Shown here piece by piece: positions 1 to 12,458 of a stretch of DNA of 64,000 nucleotides; within the stretch, counting starts at the first letter, position 1; each line of letters begins with the position of its first letter. The position numbers and the translations under genes were made by a program. The stretch covers positions 110,902,744 through 110,966,743 of the forward strand of contig NC_134357.1 of the NCBI RefSeq assembly GCF_048569485.1, written 5' to 3'. The DNA is from Anomaloglossus baeobatrachus. Lineage: Eukaryota > Chordata > Amphibia > Anura > Aromobatidae. The notes under the pieces were generated by a model that saw nothing but the letters and a program-made list of their open reading frames with translations, did not search any database and was not told the origin of the DNA.

Positions 1-293
1 TTCCTCATTGCCGGTGGACGCAGGTAAGGAGATGTTCGTTGTTCCTGCGGTGTCACACATAGCGATGTGTGATGCCGCAGGAACGACGAACAACCAGTGG
101 CATGCACCACCAACGATATTATGAAAAGGAGCGACGTGTCAACGATCAAGGATTTTTGACGTTTTTGCGATCGTTGATCATCGCTCCTTTTAGTCACACA
201 CATTGATATCGCTAATGGCGCCGGATGTGCGTCACGAACACCGTGACCTCGACGATATATCATTAGTGATATCGTTGTATGTAAAGAACCCTT
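1..293 (-). mobile_element. Harbinger-like MITE, family N1 (cut by window edge)
   Basis: It shares with other N1 copies the blocks TGCGGTGTCACACATAGCGATGTGTGATGCCGCA-like (an inner hairpin), CGGATGTGCGTCACG and the terminal TGTAAAG...CCTTTA. Only the terminal part is present because the window begins inside it. Confidence 0.7.
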
Positions 294-720
294 TAGAGTA
301 TTGAATATCCTGACATCTGCGGTTCATGAAAAATCAGTCATTCTGCGATGAGAGAGAGAAGTAGAGGGAGGTAGCCTGCTGACCATAAGAGTTTACACTC
401 TGCAGAAGAGAGAGACTTTCCCAGTGACTCTGGAGAGGAAAAATAACCCTGCCATACAAATTGTGCTTCGCTGGGAACTGCTGTTCTGTGATATCCAGGT
501 ACTGTCCACCACTGTACAAGGTATGATAATCTATTATATCTGCAGGGCATTATGGGTAAGACCACCAAAAGCAGCCACCCAAAAATACATCATCTGTCAC
601 TCGACGGCTACACCTACGAGCCAAACATGCCCACTCCATATTGAGCTTTCTGTATGGAAAAACGTATTCAGTTTGTGGTGATGTCAGAACAAGCAATATG
701 GGGCCAAAATGCCTGAGATC
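294..720. other. unassigned non-coding stretch
   Basis: Nothing recognised. The short frames on both strands overlap and look like chance. Confidence 0.5.
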
Positions 721-723
721 TAA

Positions 724-917
724 GGCCACGTACCCACAATGAGTATCTGGTGAGTTTTTTACCTCCAGTATTAATAAGCAAAAACCAGGAGTAGCTAAAA
801 AATACAGAAGTAGTGACGTGTTTCTATTATACTTTTATCTGATTGTTCCACTCCTAGTTTTGGCTCATTAATACTGATGTAAAAGACCTACCAAATACTC
901 AATGTGTGCATGTGGCC
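724..917. mobile_element. MITE with GGCCACGTACCCACA termini
   Basis: The 194-bp element has inverted ends GGCCACGTACCCACAATGAGTA and TACTCAATGTGTGCATGTGGCC-like. It is preceded by TAA and followed by TCA, close to a 3-bp target duplication of PIF/Harbinger type. Confidence 0.75.
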
Positions 918-1119
918 TCATAAGTTTAGGCATGGTGACCCTGAGAACCCTGTTTACATATGTGAACCATTACATAGACGGACGGTAAAGATTGATACCA
1001 TAGAACATAGCATAGATGAAAAAATTATTAAAATGGACATCCGTGTGCACTTGCTCCACCACTGAGTACGAAACTACTTGGTCACCAAGGGATATTGAAT
1101 CTTCTCTTATCTACTCTTA

Positions 1120-1701
1120 GGGGTACTTTGCACGTTGCGACATCACTACTGCGATATCGTCTGGGTCAAATTGAAAGTGACGCACATCCGGTGCCAGTAA
1201 CGATGTTGCAACTTGTAAAGCCTAGATGCGCCGATTTCCGATCGCAAAAGCGTCGTAAATTGGCGATCTGTGTAGCATCGGTCATTTCCATAATTTCAGG
1301 ACGACCGATGTTATGATGTTGTTCCTTGTTCCTGCGCCAGCACACATCGCTGTGTGTGAAGCCGCAGGAGCGAGGAACATCTCCTTACCTGTCTCCACCG
1401 GCTATGCGGAAGGAAGGAGGTGGGCGGGATGTTTACGTCCCGCTCATCTCCGCCCCTCCGCTTCTATTGGCCGCCTGCCATGTGATGTCGCTATGACGCC
1501 GCACCACCCGCCCCCTTAGGAAGGAGGCGGATCTCTGGCCAGAGTGACGTCGCAGGGCAGGTAAGTGCGTGTGAAGCTGCCGTAGCCATAATGTTCGCTA
1601 CGGCAGCTATCACCAGATATCGCCTGTGCGATGGGGGCGGGGACTATCACGCTCGGCATTGCTAGCATCGGCTAGTGATGTTGTAGCGTGAAAAGTACCC
1701 C
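1120..1701. mobile_element. Harbinger-like MITE, family N1, TTA target duplication
   Basis: It has terminal inverted repeats GGGGTACTTTGCACG and CGTGAAAAGTACCCC and is flanked by TTA at 1117-1119 and 1702-1704. The internal hairpin around 1330-1380 (CAGCACACATCGCTGTGTG) and the GGAAGGAGGTGGGCGGGATG block are shared with the copies at 22, 45 and 60.6 kb. It has no coding capacity. Confidence 0.85.
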
Positions 1702-2299
1702 TTAGAGGGACATACCATCCCAACATATTTTAGAAAATACTGCTGCCTTCTGCCATGCAAAGAAAACCAACCTAGGATATACTGTAGGTTGAACTTGATG
1801 GACTTATGTCTACCTTCAACCTTAAACTATCCAAACTCTTTAAAACCTTTTTTCTGCCATTACAGTGGACAAGAAGAAATCACAAGTCCCAACTTAAGCC
1901 CGCTACACACGCTTCAATATATCTCACAATCCGTCGTTGGGGTCAAGTTGTAAGTGACGCACATCCGGCATCGTTTGTGAGGTATCTGCGTGTGACAGCT
2001 ACATGCGATCAGGATTGAACGCAAAACCGTTGATCGCAAACACATCGTATCATTCTCTAGAATTGAGCGTTTTGTTGCACGAACCTAGTGAATTGTAACG
2101 TGTGACATCCCTCATACGATTTTGGTGTCTGATGCTATGTGCGCAGGTGTGCGCTCTGCACCGCAGCTTAAAAAAGGTCTGCTTCAGAGCGCAGCTGAAA
2201 AGCTGCGTTCTGAAGCGCCTCACAATGTCTGTCATGCACTAATCTCTGTCAGTCCGTCACTATCTCTGTCCCTCACTCTCAGTCCATGTCAGTCTATCC

Positions 2300-3130
2300 C
2301 CCTCTCTCATATACTCACCGATCCCCGATCCCTGGCGCTGCACGGCATTCACACTGCTCCGGCGGCTTTTACTGTTTTGAAAAAGCCGGCCGCCCATTAA
2401 ACAATTTCGTATTCCCTGCTTTACCCGCCCACCGGCGCCTATGATTGGTTACAGTGAGACACGCCCCCACTCTGAGTGACAGGTGTCACACTGCACCCAA
2501 TCACAGCAGCCGGTGGGCGTGTCTATACTGTGTAGTGAAATAAATAATTAAATAATTAAAAAAAACGGCGTGCGGTTCCCCCCATTTTTAAAACCAGCCA
2601 GATAAAGCCATACGGCTAAAGGCTGGTATTCTCAGGATGGGGAGCTCCACGTTATGGGGAGCCCCCCACCCTAACAATATCAGCCAACAGCCGCCCAGAA
2701 TTGCCGCATACATTATATGCGACAGTTCTGGGACTGTACCCGGCTCTTCCCGATTTACCCTGGTGCGTTGGCAAATCGGGGTAATAAGGAGTTATTGGCA
2801 GCCCATAGCTGCCAATAAGTCCTAGATTAATCATGTCAGGCGTCTATGAGACACCCTCCATGATTAATCTGTAAGTTACAGTAAATAAACACACACCCGA
2901 AAAATCCTTTATTAGAAATAAAAACACACACATATACCCTGGTTCACCACTTTAATCAGCCCCAAAAAGCCCTCCTTGTCCGGCGTAATCCAGGATGATC
3001 CAGCGTCGCTTCCACCGCAGCTGCATGGAGGTGACCGGAGCCGCAGCAGACACAGCCGCTCCGGTCACCTCCACACAGCAACTGAAGACAGCCGTGCGAT
3101 CAGCTGCTGTCACTGAGGTTACCCGCGGCC
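2300..3130. repeat. left arm of giant palindrome
   Basis: This is the reverse complement of 3149-3982 at high identity. For example GGATGGGGAGCTCCAC at 2635-2650 pairs with GTGGAGCTCCCCATCC at 3635-3650. An 18-bp spacer (3131-3148) separates the arms, and the innermost pair is TTACCCGCGGCC / GGCCGCGGGTAA. Confidence 0.95.
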
Positions 3131-3148
3131 ACCGGTGGATGCAGCGGA

Positions 3149-3982
3149 GGCCGCGGGTAACCTCAGTGACAGCTCAGCTGATCGCGCGGCTGTGTTCATT
3201 TGCTGTGTGGAGGTGACCGGAGCGGCTGTGTGTGCTGCAGCTCCGGTCACCTCCATGCAGCAGCGCTGGATGCGACGCTGGATCATCCTGGATTACGCCG
3301 GACAAGGAGGGCTTTTTGGGGCTGATTAAAGTGGTGAACCAGGGTATATGTGTGTGTTTTTATTTCTAATAAAGGATTTTTTTCTGGTGTGTGTGTTTAT
3401 TTACTGTAACTTACAGATTAATCATGGAGGGTGTCTCATAGACGCCTGACATGATTAATCTAGGATTTAGTGGCAGATATGGGCTGCCAATAACTCCTTA
3501 TTACCCCGATTTGCCAACGCACCAGGGTAAATCGGGAAGAGCCGGGTACAGTCCCAGAACTGTCGCATATAATGTATGCGGCAATTCTGGGCGGCTGTTG
3601 GCTGATATTGTTAGGGTGGGGGGCTCCCCATAACGTGGAGCTCCCCATCCTGAGAATACCAGCCTTCAGCCGTATGGCTTTATCTGGCTGGTTTTAAAAA
3701 TGGGGGGGACCGCACGCCGTTTTTTTTAATTATTTAATTATTTATTTCACTACACAGTATAGACACACCCACCGGCTGCTGTGATTGGGTGCAGTGTGAC
3801 ACCTGTCACTCAGAGTGGGGGCGTGTCTCACTGTAACCAATCATAGGCGCCGGTGGGCGGGGTAAGCAGGGAATACGAAATTGTTTAATGAGCGGCCGGC
3901 TTTTTCAAAACAGTAAAAGCCGCCGGAGCAGTGAGAACGCCGTGCAGCGCCGGGGATCGGGGATCAGTGAGTATGAGAGAGG
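3149..3982. repeat. right arm of giant palindrome
   Basis: It mirrors the left arm out to the string GAGTATGAGAGAGG, after which similarity stops. The small difference in arm length reflects a few indels. Confidence 0.95.
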
Positions 3983-4488
3983 GCTGCTAACTTCAGTTAC
4001 TCAGGAGATTAGCGGTCACCGGTGAGTCTTCACTGGTGACCGCTAATCAGGACACGGCACAGACAGAGCCGCAGCATCACAATGAAGTCGGGTGAAGTTC
4101 ACCCGAGTTCATTCTGACAGTGCGGCTCTTTCTGTGTCTGCTGTCATCTGCCATTCAGCTCTGCTACATGGCTGTCTGTGTTTGCTGTCAGCGGCCATGT
4201 AGCAGAGCTGAATTGCAGATGACATAGTAAAAACGCATCCCTACACATTACACACGCTTGGCAAGTCAATAAATAAAAAAAAAAAAAAGGTGCTCAATGC
4301 ATACGTCACAGAACACATGATCTAAAGGATCGCACATAACATTGATCAATTTAACATAGACTACTAACGCTCGTGTGACAGCAAATGAACGACCAACGTG
4401 AAATCTCATAAGATCGCATATGCAACCTGGGCGTGTCACATCGCAAATGCGATTGTACAACTAATTGCAACGTGTAAAGTGGGCTTTA

Positions 4489-5380
4489 GAAGTCCCATTG
4501 TTTGGTTAGTGCACCTCATTGTTCAGTATGTACTAATTATTTCTGATAAATTCATTTTTGCATTCATTGTTTACATATTTTAACACAGAAATTCTACTCC
4601 CTATGGCAAACCATTCAACACATTCTGAAATATTCAGTTGACCTTAGCCTAATTGTCTTTGTAGCTTAATTTCTATCTATTTATACTGCCTATGTTAACG
4701 TATTCATTGTGATAAAAATAGTAGCTAATTGCACATCTTGTTTTTGCATGACTTTGTAAGACGAAATTTCTAATTTTACAGTTCTCCATCGTAAGCTAGA
4801 ATGGTGCTGAGCTAATGATGCAGAATCATATTTTGCAGCTCGACTGGTAATTACAAAGTCTCTGTTGTTCATTTCCCTATAAGTAATTTATTCATTAATT
4901 AGCCTTTAAATATGCAGAGTGGTTAAAACTGCTGGTCTCTTTTTTACAGGTTACTATAAAAAATAGCAGGAAATGTAAGAAAATGTGTTTTTTCCCGGAA
5001 TAAATAGTAAATTTTACTCCGGCTGCAAGAAGATCATGTGGAATGGACCAGCAAGATATCATTATATGGATCAGTAGTAAAAGTATACATAAAAGAACCC
5101 TCTTTCTTGTTCAAAAACAAAACGTTCATCAGTTAACTGTGCATATAATTGCTCTGAAATGTCATTAACACAGCTGTTTCCCATTTTAATGACATAATAT
5201 TGGATCTACAATACAAGAATCTATTGTCCATTTGTGCCAAACCCTAATTTTTGAAAAATGCAATGGCTGCTTAAGCAGCGTGTGAGTTTTCTTTGTTTTA
5301 GTACCATTGGTGATATGAATCAACTCACAGAACCCAGCAAACTGCCTCTTACCTCATGGTACCCCTGGAATCACACTCTT
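4489..5380. other. unassigned AT-rich stretch
   Basis: No repeats, element ends or plausible coding exons recognised. It is possibly ordinary unique intergenic DNA. Confidence 0.5.
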
Positions 5381-5383
5381 TAA

Positions 5384-5980
5384 GGCCACCTTCACACGTC
5401 CGTGATAAAAACGCACGTTTTTCACAGTCCGTGGTGTGGGTGTGTATCTGTGTGTGTGTTCTGTATATGTGTTCAGCCATGTGCTGCCAGTGTGCTGTCC
5501 GTCCGTATGCTATCTTTGATAGCACACAGACAGCAGGAACTTGTATACTTACCTGTCTCTGGCGCTGCTGTCTCCGGCGCTGCTGCTGCTTCTGGGTACG
5601 CGGTGCAGTGACTATGCATGAGCATAATGAGTGGGCCCAGAGGCAAGTGACAGCAGCGCCACAGACAGCAGGGCAAGAGAAAGGTGAGTGTAGAAAAGCA
5701 TTTTATTTCAAAGACACGTGTTTTCTCCAGTACGTGTCACACTGATGTCACACAGATCACATCAGTGTGTGGTCCGTGTTTCACCCGTGCTGCCGGAGAA
5801 AAACGGACATGTCGCCATGTGGAACACACGGACACGCGTGTGCTCAACACAGACACACATCCATTTAAAAACAGAGATGTGTGTGTAGACCCATTGATTT
5901 TAATGGGTCTGCATCTGTGTCTCCGGTACGTATGAAAACAGAAGTCATAAGTACCGGAGTTACTGACGTGTGAATTGCTT
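5384..5980. mobile_element. Harbinger-like MITE, family N2
   Basis: Starts after TAA with GGCCACCTTCACACGTCCGTG and ends near GACGTGTGAATTG. The middle has CGCTGCTGTCTCCGGCGCTG and GCATGAGCATAATGAG, seen again in copies at 25.3, 38.0 and 61.7 kb. The two halves are partly inverted (CACGTGTTTTCTCCAGTACGTGTCAC). Confidence 0.75.
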
Positions 5981-6599
5981 CTTTCTTCAGTAGAGGAGGC
6001 AGATGACTAAAGAAGCTGTAACTTGTCATTCAAAGACCAAAGGAAGGTGGAGTAGCTGGGGAGTCAAAAAAAGGGAGGAGAATAATCAGTGTATACTTTG
6101 GCCCCTGTGCACCAAAATCTAATTAGCATAAACTTCAACTGGAGATTAAAAAAGAGCAACAGAGTAGATTTATTCACCAAAGGTATCAATTGAATCGGTA
6201 TAACTGTTACACAGTAACTACTGGGTTTCTGTCAGGTATAAATGATCTCAGGGCAAGCGCCACAACACACAGAGTACTCCGGGAACACAATTTAACGGTG
6301 GGCCCTCGCTGACTCTAAATTCACCCTGGCTAGTGAGGGCAAGCAAGACACTAGTCTCTCCACTGTAATAATAAACAGGAAGTAGGAAAGACAAGTAGGG
6401 AAGAAAGGCACAACAAATAAAACCCCGGCAGGAACTCTTCAACGGCAACTGAAGAGACACCTCAGCTTTCTTCAGAGACTGGCTCCTGCTAAATGGACAG
6501 CAATAGGAATGAACTATAGCCAACATGGAGTGGAGCATGGAGCAGATATTTATAGCAGAAGGGAGTGGCTACAGCTGAGGTTACAACTACCTGTTAGAT
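5981..6599. other. unassigned non-coding stretch
   Basis: No gene or element boundary recognised. Confidence 0.45.
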
Positions 6600-6830
6600 C
6601 ACTGCAAGATAGAAATAATAATAATATAATAATATTTATTCACTTATATAGTGCCATTAATTCCATACCGCTTTACATACATTGGCAACACTATTCCCAT
6701 TGGGGCTCACAATGTAAATTCCCTATTAGTATGTATCAGTATGTATCAGTATGTATCAGTATGTCTCTGGAGTGTGGGAGGAAACCAGAGTATCTGAAGG
6801 AAACCCACAGAAACTTAACGCCTTCAGTGC
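6600..6830 (+). repeat. interspersed repeat with GTGGGAGGAAACC motif
   Basis: Contains the strings ATAGTGCCATTAATTCCATA, CATTGGGGCTCACAATGTAA and GTGTGGGAGGAAACCAGAG, which are widespread in fish and amphibian repeats. It includes three tandem copies of CAGTATGTAT. I cannot assign the superfamily with confidence. Confidence 0.6.
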
Positions 6831-7300
6831 TGGATGTAATTAAATATGTTCCAACTCAGGGTAAATGGGTAGCTAGCACTAAAGCAGATCTGTGATCCAC
6901 AATGCACTGTGACCTTCTTGTCCCAGGTAACCCCGAGATCACATCACGCTGTGCCACACTTGTCACAATTACAGTGTGATTACATCCTTGTCTTTACTCT
7001 ACATTACAAAATTATTCTGCCAGGTTATCTTTAAAGGGTTTGTCTGGGCAATATAAAAGTTTGCTCTCAGGACTAGATATGTAAAACACAACAAAGTCAG
7101 TCATACTTACGTACTTCCACATCTGAATTCAGAGCAGACGGTGATGTATGTTACCTTTCCACCATCCAACGTCCAGATTAGTTGCAGTATTCAGGTAACT
7201 TGAGCAGTGCATCTTGCGATGCATTAAGGAATATGTGCCCCACAGACCTCATGCGGGCATGACAACTTTAGCACTCCTTAGATCTGAAATCCTCCTATAT
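6831..7300. other. non-coding stretch with a possible MITE end
   Basis: AAAGGGTTTGTCTGGGCAA at about 7033 resembles the start of the element at 32581. Otherwise nothing recognised. Confidence 0.4.
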
Positions 7301-7755
7301 TTAAAGGGAACCTGTCACATGGAAAAATGCTATTAACCTGCAGATACGTGGTTAGTCAGCAGGTTAATAGCATTCTGAACCTGCCCGGCGCCTGCACATT
7401 AAACACCACTGCCGGGAGCAAATTAGCTTTAATCCTCCTGGCAGTGTTCCGATTTCAGTCATGGGGGTTGTGCCTGCACAGGGTCAGTCACCGCTCTTTG
7501 TTTCGAGAGTGGCAGTTGTAACCGCACCCCCACACTGATTGACAGCTTTTTCTAATGCAGAGTGGCTGTCAGTCAGTGCAGGTGGCCTGGTTATAGCTGT
7601 CACTCTCCATAACAAGAGCGGTGACTGAACCCATGCACACACCACCCCCATGACTGAAAATTGAATGCTGCCAGGAGGAATAAAGTTAATTTCCTCCTGA
7701 CAGCGGGGTTTAGTGTTCAGCCAGCTTTCTTCTAAGGCATCCTCCATTAACAGTT
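7301..7755. mobile_element. foldback MITE of the AAAGGGAACCTGTCAC type
   Basis: It begins TTAAAGGGAACCTGTCAC, a start also seen at 33064 and 59609, with a diverged form near 23406. The interior is a long imperfect inverted repeat centred near 7556. For example CTCCTGGCAG at 7435 pairs with CTGCCAGGAG at 7669, and TCATGGGGGTTGTG pairs with CACCCCCATGA. Non-coding. Confidence 0.7.
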
Positions 7756-9230
7756 CTTAATTTACTGTTGTGTTGTCTTCTCCTGCAATAGCCTTCAGCA
7801 CTGAATCCTGGGAACACTATAATGTAATTAAAGATCGACTTGATTGTTTATTTTCTTTGTTGTCCTGATGAAGGAGGCTGCGAGCTCAGAAACACGTTGA
7901 CTTGACCTGTACATGAAAAAAGAGAATATTTAATCAACAATGCATCCTGGTGATAGTGCGGCACTAAACTCGATTCCTTCCTTATCTCCAATCTGAACAT
8001 TCCGGGGCTGCTACTATTAAAGTATTATGCTAATACAGGTGTTGTGACGCTCACAACCCTGCCAGGTGAGTGTATTCAGTTGCACTTATCTACTGTATAT
8101 CATCGAATAAGACCCTATTTGCGCTATTTTCTCCAAAGTGTTTCTTCTTGTATTTTCCTTCTTGTTGCTATATCTGGCTCCAGTCTCCACTAGCTGCCCT
8201 ATTCCGTTTTGGCCTGTTTATCTTTCAGGAGCTGTAAGATACTCAGGGCCATACTGCTAACCGTGCAATTTAAGGGACTATCTCCCTCGGTCATTTGCTC
8301 TCTCAGTAAGTCTGCTGACTCAACTTTGTTAAATCACTCCATGTACTGGTCACCTCTTTCTTGCTGTACCCTCTGGATCACGCTATATCTGGCTCCAGTC
8401 TCCTCTAGCTGCAAGGACACCCGCATCATGTGGCCTTGCAGACTAATTAGACCTTAGATCCACTCTGGTCACACTCTGGACCCTATTTGATATCCTATTA
8501 GGAAAACAGTCTCTTTTCCCTGCACTCCAGCCACTCCCACTATGGATTATTGGCAACACAAATCTAACTGTCCCTGTTCACTGTCTGTTGCTGGGCAGAA
8601 CCCAGCTTCCTCCCAGTACAATGCAACAGAGTACACAAATACACATCATATCACAATTCACACTATACAATAAAGCAAGACGTAACTCACATTACACTTG
8701 ACATTATACATCAGATATCATCACAACAGTTACAATAGAACACGTAAAAATTTGTATTTGTTTTTGGGTCAAGTATTCTTTTTTTAAATATTGACCTCAA
8801 TAAATAAATAAATATAGATTTCTATCACCTTTATATAGCCAAACAATAGAATAAAATCCAGGAATATTATTTGAAAATGTGAACAGAAAATCCTTTTATT
8901 TAGGGGCTTTTCAATGTTCTAAGAAATTGCAAGAGAACTGAGTTTAAATTGAAATTCCTTCTCTGCTCAGTCAGATCTGATTAATTCTGTTGATAGAATT
9001 ATGCATATAAAACTCTTTATAAACAATAATCTCTGCAGGATTTCAGGCATTGGACTCTGATGTATTGTGGTTGTTTTTTAGTTACTGTCCATAATTTGGC
9101 TCATTGTTTTAGAATATTTTAGGACATAGTCTTTCTTCTTCTTCATACACATCCTTATACTTGTAGAAATAAAATCAGAAAAATAAAAATGTTATACTCT
9201 ATATTAGTGGTCTTCAATCTTTCTGACCTT
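7756..9230. other. unassigned non-coding stretch
   Basis: A GATGAAGGAGGCTGCGAGCTC block near 7868 resembles blocks in other anuran repeats. The 8040-8650 part is promoter/LTR-like in composition, but I find no ends. Just downstream, 9207-9260 (AGTGGTCTTCAATCTTTCTGACC) looks like a hAT-type terminus. No genes seen. Confidence 0.35.
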
Positions 9231-10000
9231 GAGAGCCACACTCAGCTTTGAGAGAATTCCCGAGCTACATCCAGCTCCCCTCTCACAGTAGTGTCACCAA
9301 ATCCTCCAATAATACTAGAACTGTGGAAGGGGTCATAATGATCCCTTGCCTTTATTTTTTCTTCACTAAATTATTCAGTTTTTTACTATTTCTATCCAAG
9401 TACTGTGACATTTATTTTTTATTCTCTTTACAATATATGTTGCAATTTACTACATTTTTTTTTTTTCATGACATTTCGTGTAAGATACCTAGAACAGCGG
9501 GAAGGATCAATTTGACCCTAGTGAAGTTTCTCCTTTACATGTTACTGTATGAGGTCATTGGGGCAGATCTAAACTCGTTTTAGCTCTCACTGTGTACAGC
9601 GTATCATTTAGACTTTGTAATCTAGCCTTGACAGATGTCTTCAATCATATCTCATGAACTTCATATCTCTAGGGAAAAGGTTTTGTCTTTTGTTGAAAAT
9701 TCGGATGTTGAATTAAAATGTGATGTATCTGATTCAGATGGCGATTTTGTGCCTGAAACAAGTGAGGATAAAGATGCGAGTGATTATTATTTGTAGATAG
9801 AAGGAAAAAACTCTGGGCACAGCTTACCGTATGATGGTGCTTGCTGGCGGTGTTTTCTTAATCCAAGACATTCTTGGTGAGGAGCCGCTTGCGCTATTGT
9901 TATCCTGTAAAAGGATTCTTCTGAGCTTACATCTGTGGAGTCACGGCTAAGGAATAACTAACAGCCACCGTGGTGCTTATGCCAAGCAAAAGAAGTGTCC

Positions 10001-10283
10001 ATCCAAAAACAAGATCGGCAGCACTCTGCGGTGTGAGAAGTTTTAATTTTGCTTCATACAAACAGGTGAGAAAGCATAGGGGAGATGAGGGGAGGGAGCA
10101 CAGAGGACGACGGTACCGTTTCGCACCTCTAGGGGACCCGTGAAAGCTATCCTAGAGGTGCGAAACGGTACAGTCGTCGTCTGTGCTCCTTCCCCTCACC
10201 TCCCCTATGCTTTCTCACCTGTTTGTATGACGCAAAATTAAAACTTCTCCCACCGCAGAGTGCTGCGGATCTTGTTTTTGGAT
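10001..10283. mobile_element. 283-bp palindromic MITE inside piggyBac
   Basis: The ends ATCCAAAAACAAGATC and GATCTTGTTTTTGGAT are exact reverse complements. Arms pair throughout around a centre near 10142 (CCTCTAGGGG...CCTAGAGGTGCG). The piggyBac acidic coding stretch resumes just after it with GATAAAGATGCAAGTGA, similar to GATAAAGATGCGAGTGA before it at 9767. Confidence 0.85.
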
Positions 10284-11929
10284 AAAGATGCAAGTGAGGA
10301 GCAGTTGTCTGCATAAACTAATGCAAATCCTAATCTACCACAATTTTTGCCTCAACCATCTAATCAGGCTCAGTCAAATGTGTGATCTGCAAAGATGGTT
10401 TCAAAAGATGGATCTGAATGCGAGATCATAGATGCCAATTCATCATTGTCTGGAAAGAGATTTGCTATGAATGTTTTAAAAGACCAAAATTTATCATGGA
10501 CATGATGTAGAGGGACAAATTTCAGGAGCTTCAAAGATTCCTCCGTTTTGATGAGAAATCAACCGTGCCTGTCAACTGACAAGTTCGCACTTGTCTCTGA
10601 AATTTGGAGAAAGTTTGTGGAAAAGCCCATTCGCTGCCTCCGCCCAGGCGAACACATAACCATTGCTGAACAATTATTTCCAAGCAAAACAAGATGCAAA
10701 TTTTAATTTATGTCAAAAAGCCAGACAAATATAGCCTTAAATTCTGGATTGCTGCAGATGTAGAAACAAAGTATGATTGCAATGCATTCCCATACCTCGG
10801 GAAAGACAATTCCCGTCCGAAAAAAAACTGGAAGAGTATGTTGTTCTCCACCTCATAGAGTCATTTCTACACCAAGAATGGAGCATGGTGACACACAACT
10901 TCTTAATTTCTCTTCAACTTGCCAAGAAGCTCCAAGAGAATAAAACATCATTGGTGGGGATGATAAACAAGGTTTGCCATGAAATCCCTGTCGTGTTGAA
11001 GAAGGGCAATGCTGAAATGTATTCTATTACCATCCACCAACTAATTGGAAATGCAGAATGCACCTTGACTGTGTACCAAGGGAAGAAAAAGAAAAATGGC
11101 ATTCCTCTTAGTACACTGCATTCTGATGTAGCAGATAGCAAAGAAGAAAGAAGAAACCAGAAAATATAATCTTCTATAAATCCACAAAGTATGGAGTGGA
11201 TGTGGTTGACCAAATTACATGAAAATACAACACCAAGGCTGCACTAGGGAGATTGCTGATGCATGTCTTTTACAACATTTTGGATTTGGTGGCAATAAAT
11301 GCATGGGTTAGTTATAATCTGGTGCAGAACAAAAAGATGAAAAAAAAAGAAATTAATTCTTCAACTGGCTAATGAATGGAAAAGAAGCAAAGAGCAAGAG
11401 GAATGACAGTGTCAAGTAGAAGAAGCTGCAATAGCAAGGCCATCTAAGAAATGGAAGTGTAACACCAGCATCCCTGTCTCTGAACATGCCAGCGTCCCAG
11501 GTCATCTTTGCGCCAATATCCCTGCACTCTCCTCTCCCCATAGCCCAGCTGCGATGCCACTGCTATGACCTCCCTGGCCGCCTGCTTGTCCTTGTGCCCG
11601 CATCGCCGTATGGGGTTTCCTGGCTTCCAGCCCAGGAAGCACGCGCACATGCTTCCTGCCCCTTTAATGGGAAGCACACTCAGATTGCAAAGGTGTCCCC
11701 AGCCTATCACTGGGAGGCACCAGGTATTTAAGGCTCCCTCCCTGAGGTTTCATACCTAGTTCCACTGTGTTGGTCCAACTGATTGCCCTAATCTGCCTGT
11801 GTCCAGCTCCAGTTGTACTAGTAATCAGTTCTGTATCCACTGTAGTTCTGTCTGTGTTTCTGGACCCATTCTGTCTGTGTCTCTGTGTGTTGTTACCAGC
11901 CTGAAATCTGCACCTATTCCTGCATTCTG

Positions 11930-12260
11930 TCTGAATTCTGATGTCCTGCACCTGTCCCTGATGTTCTTAGCCTAATGTTCTGTACCTTGAACCCAATACC
12001 CAATGTCTTGTACCTGATGTCATGTGGCTGGTGATCTGTGCCTGATGACCTGTGTCAGATGTCCGGTCTCCTTCATGATGTCTTGTTCCTGAATTCTGAA
12101 CCTGAAGTCTGATGTCCGTAACCTGTATTCCAAAGGACTGGTGTCCTTCCTGATGTTCTGTGCCTGATGACCTGAGCCTGATATCCTGTGTCCATCCTGA
12201 TGTCCTGTGCCTGATATCCTGTGTCCATTCTGATGTCTTTTGCCCGATGTTCCATGCTTT
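11930..12260 (+). repeat. degenerate minisatellite in LTR D
   Basis: Imperfect repeats of TGATGTCCTGTGCCTGATAT-like units (GTGTCC, TGATGTC, CTGTGCCTGATG) recur at roughly 15-30 bp spacing. Confidence 0.8.
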
Positions 12261-12458
12261 ATTTCCTATGCATATTCCTGTTTACCCATTCCAGTACAGA
12301 TTGAGTTCATGTGTCTGCCCAGTCTGTCTGCCTGTACCCATGTCCTGCTGTCACTGAGCTCCGCTCAGCTACCACAGTTTCGGGCACTGGCTTGGGTGTG
12401 GCACTAGGCATCTACCAGCAGCCAAGCCCATCCTCACCATCAGAAGCTCAGGTGAATA

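Larger units (their letters stand above)
1897..4485. mobile_element. Harbinger-like element with a giant internal palindrome (foldback)
   Basis: The outer ends AGCCCGCTACACACG and CGTGTAAAGTGGGCT resemble N1 termini. They are flanked by TTA at 1894-1896 and 4486-4488. Inside are two long inverted arms and smaller hairpins at 4071-4126 and 4139-4226. No transposase frame is present; the short frames on opposite strands (for example 2652-2834 and 3451-3633) are the same palindrome read twice. It is probably a non-autonomous element mobilised by a Harbinger transposase, with the foldback either native or inserted later. Confidence 0.75.

Noticed and set aside
2652-3633. Two near-identical 60-codon frames on opposite strands as a duplicated gene
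   Set aside because: They are the two arms of one palindrome read on opposite strands.
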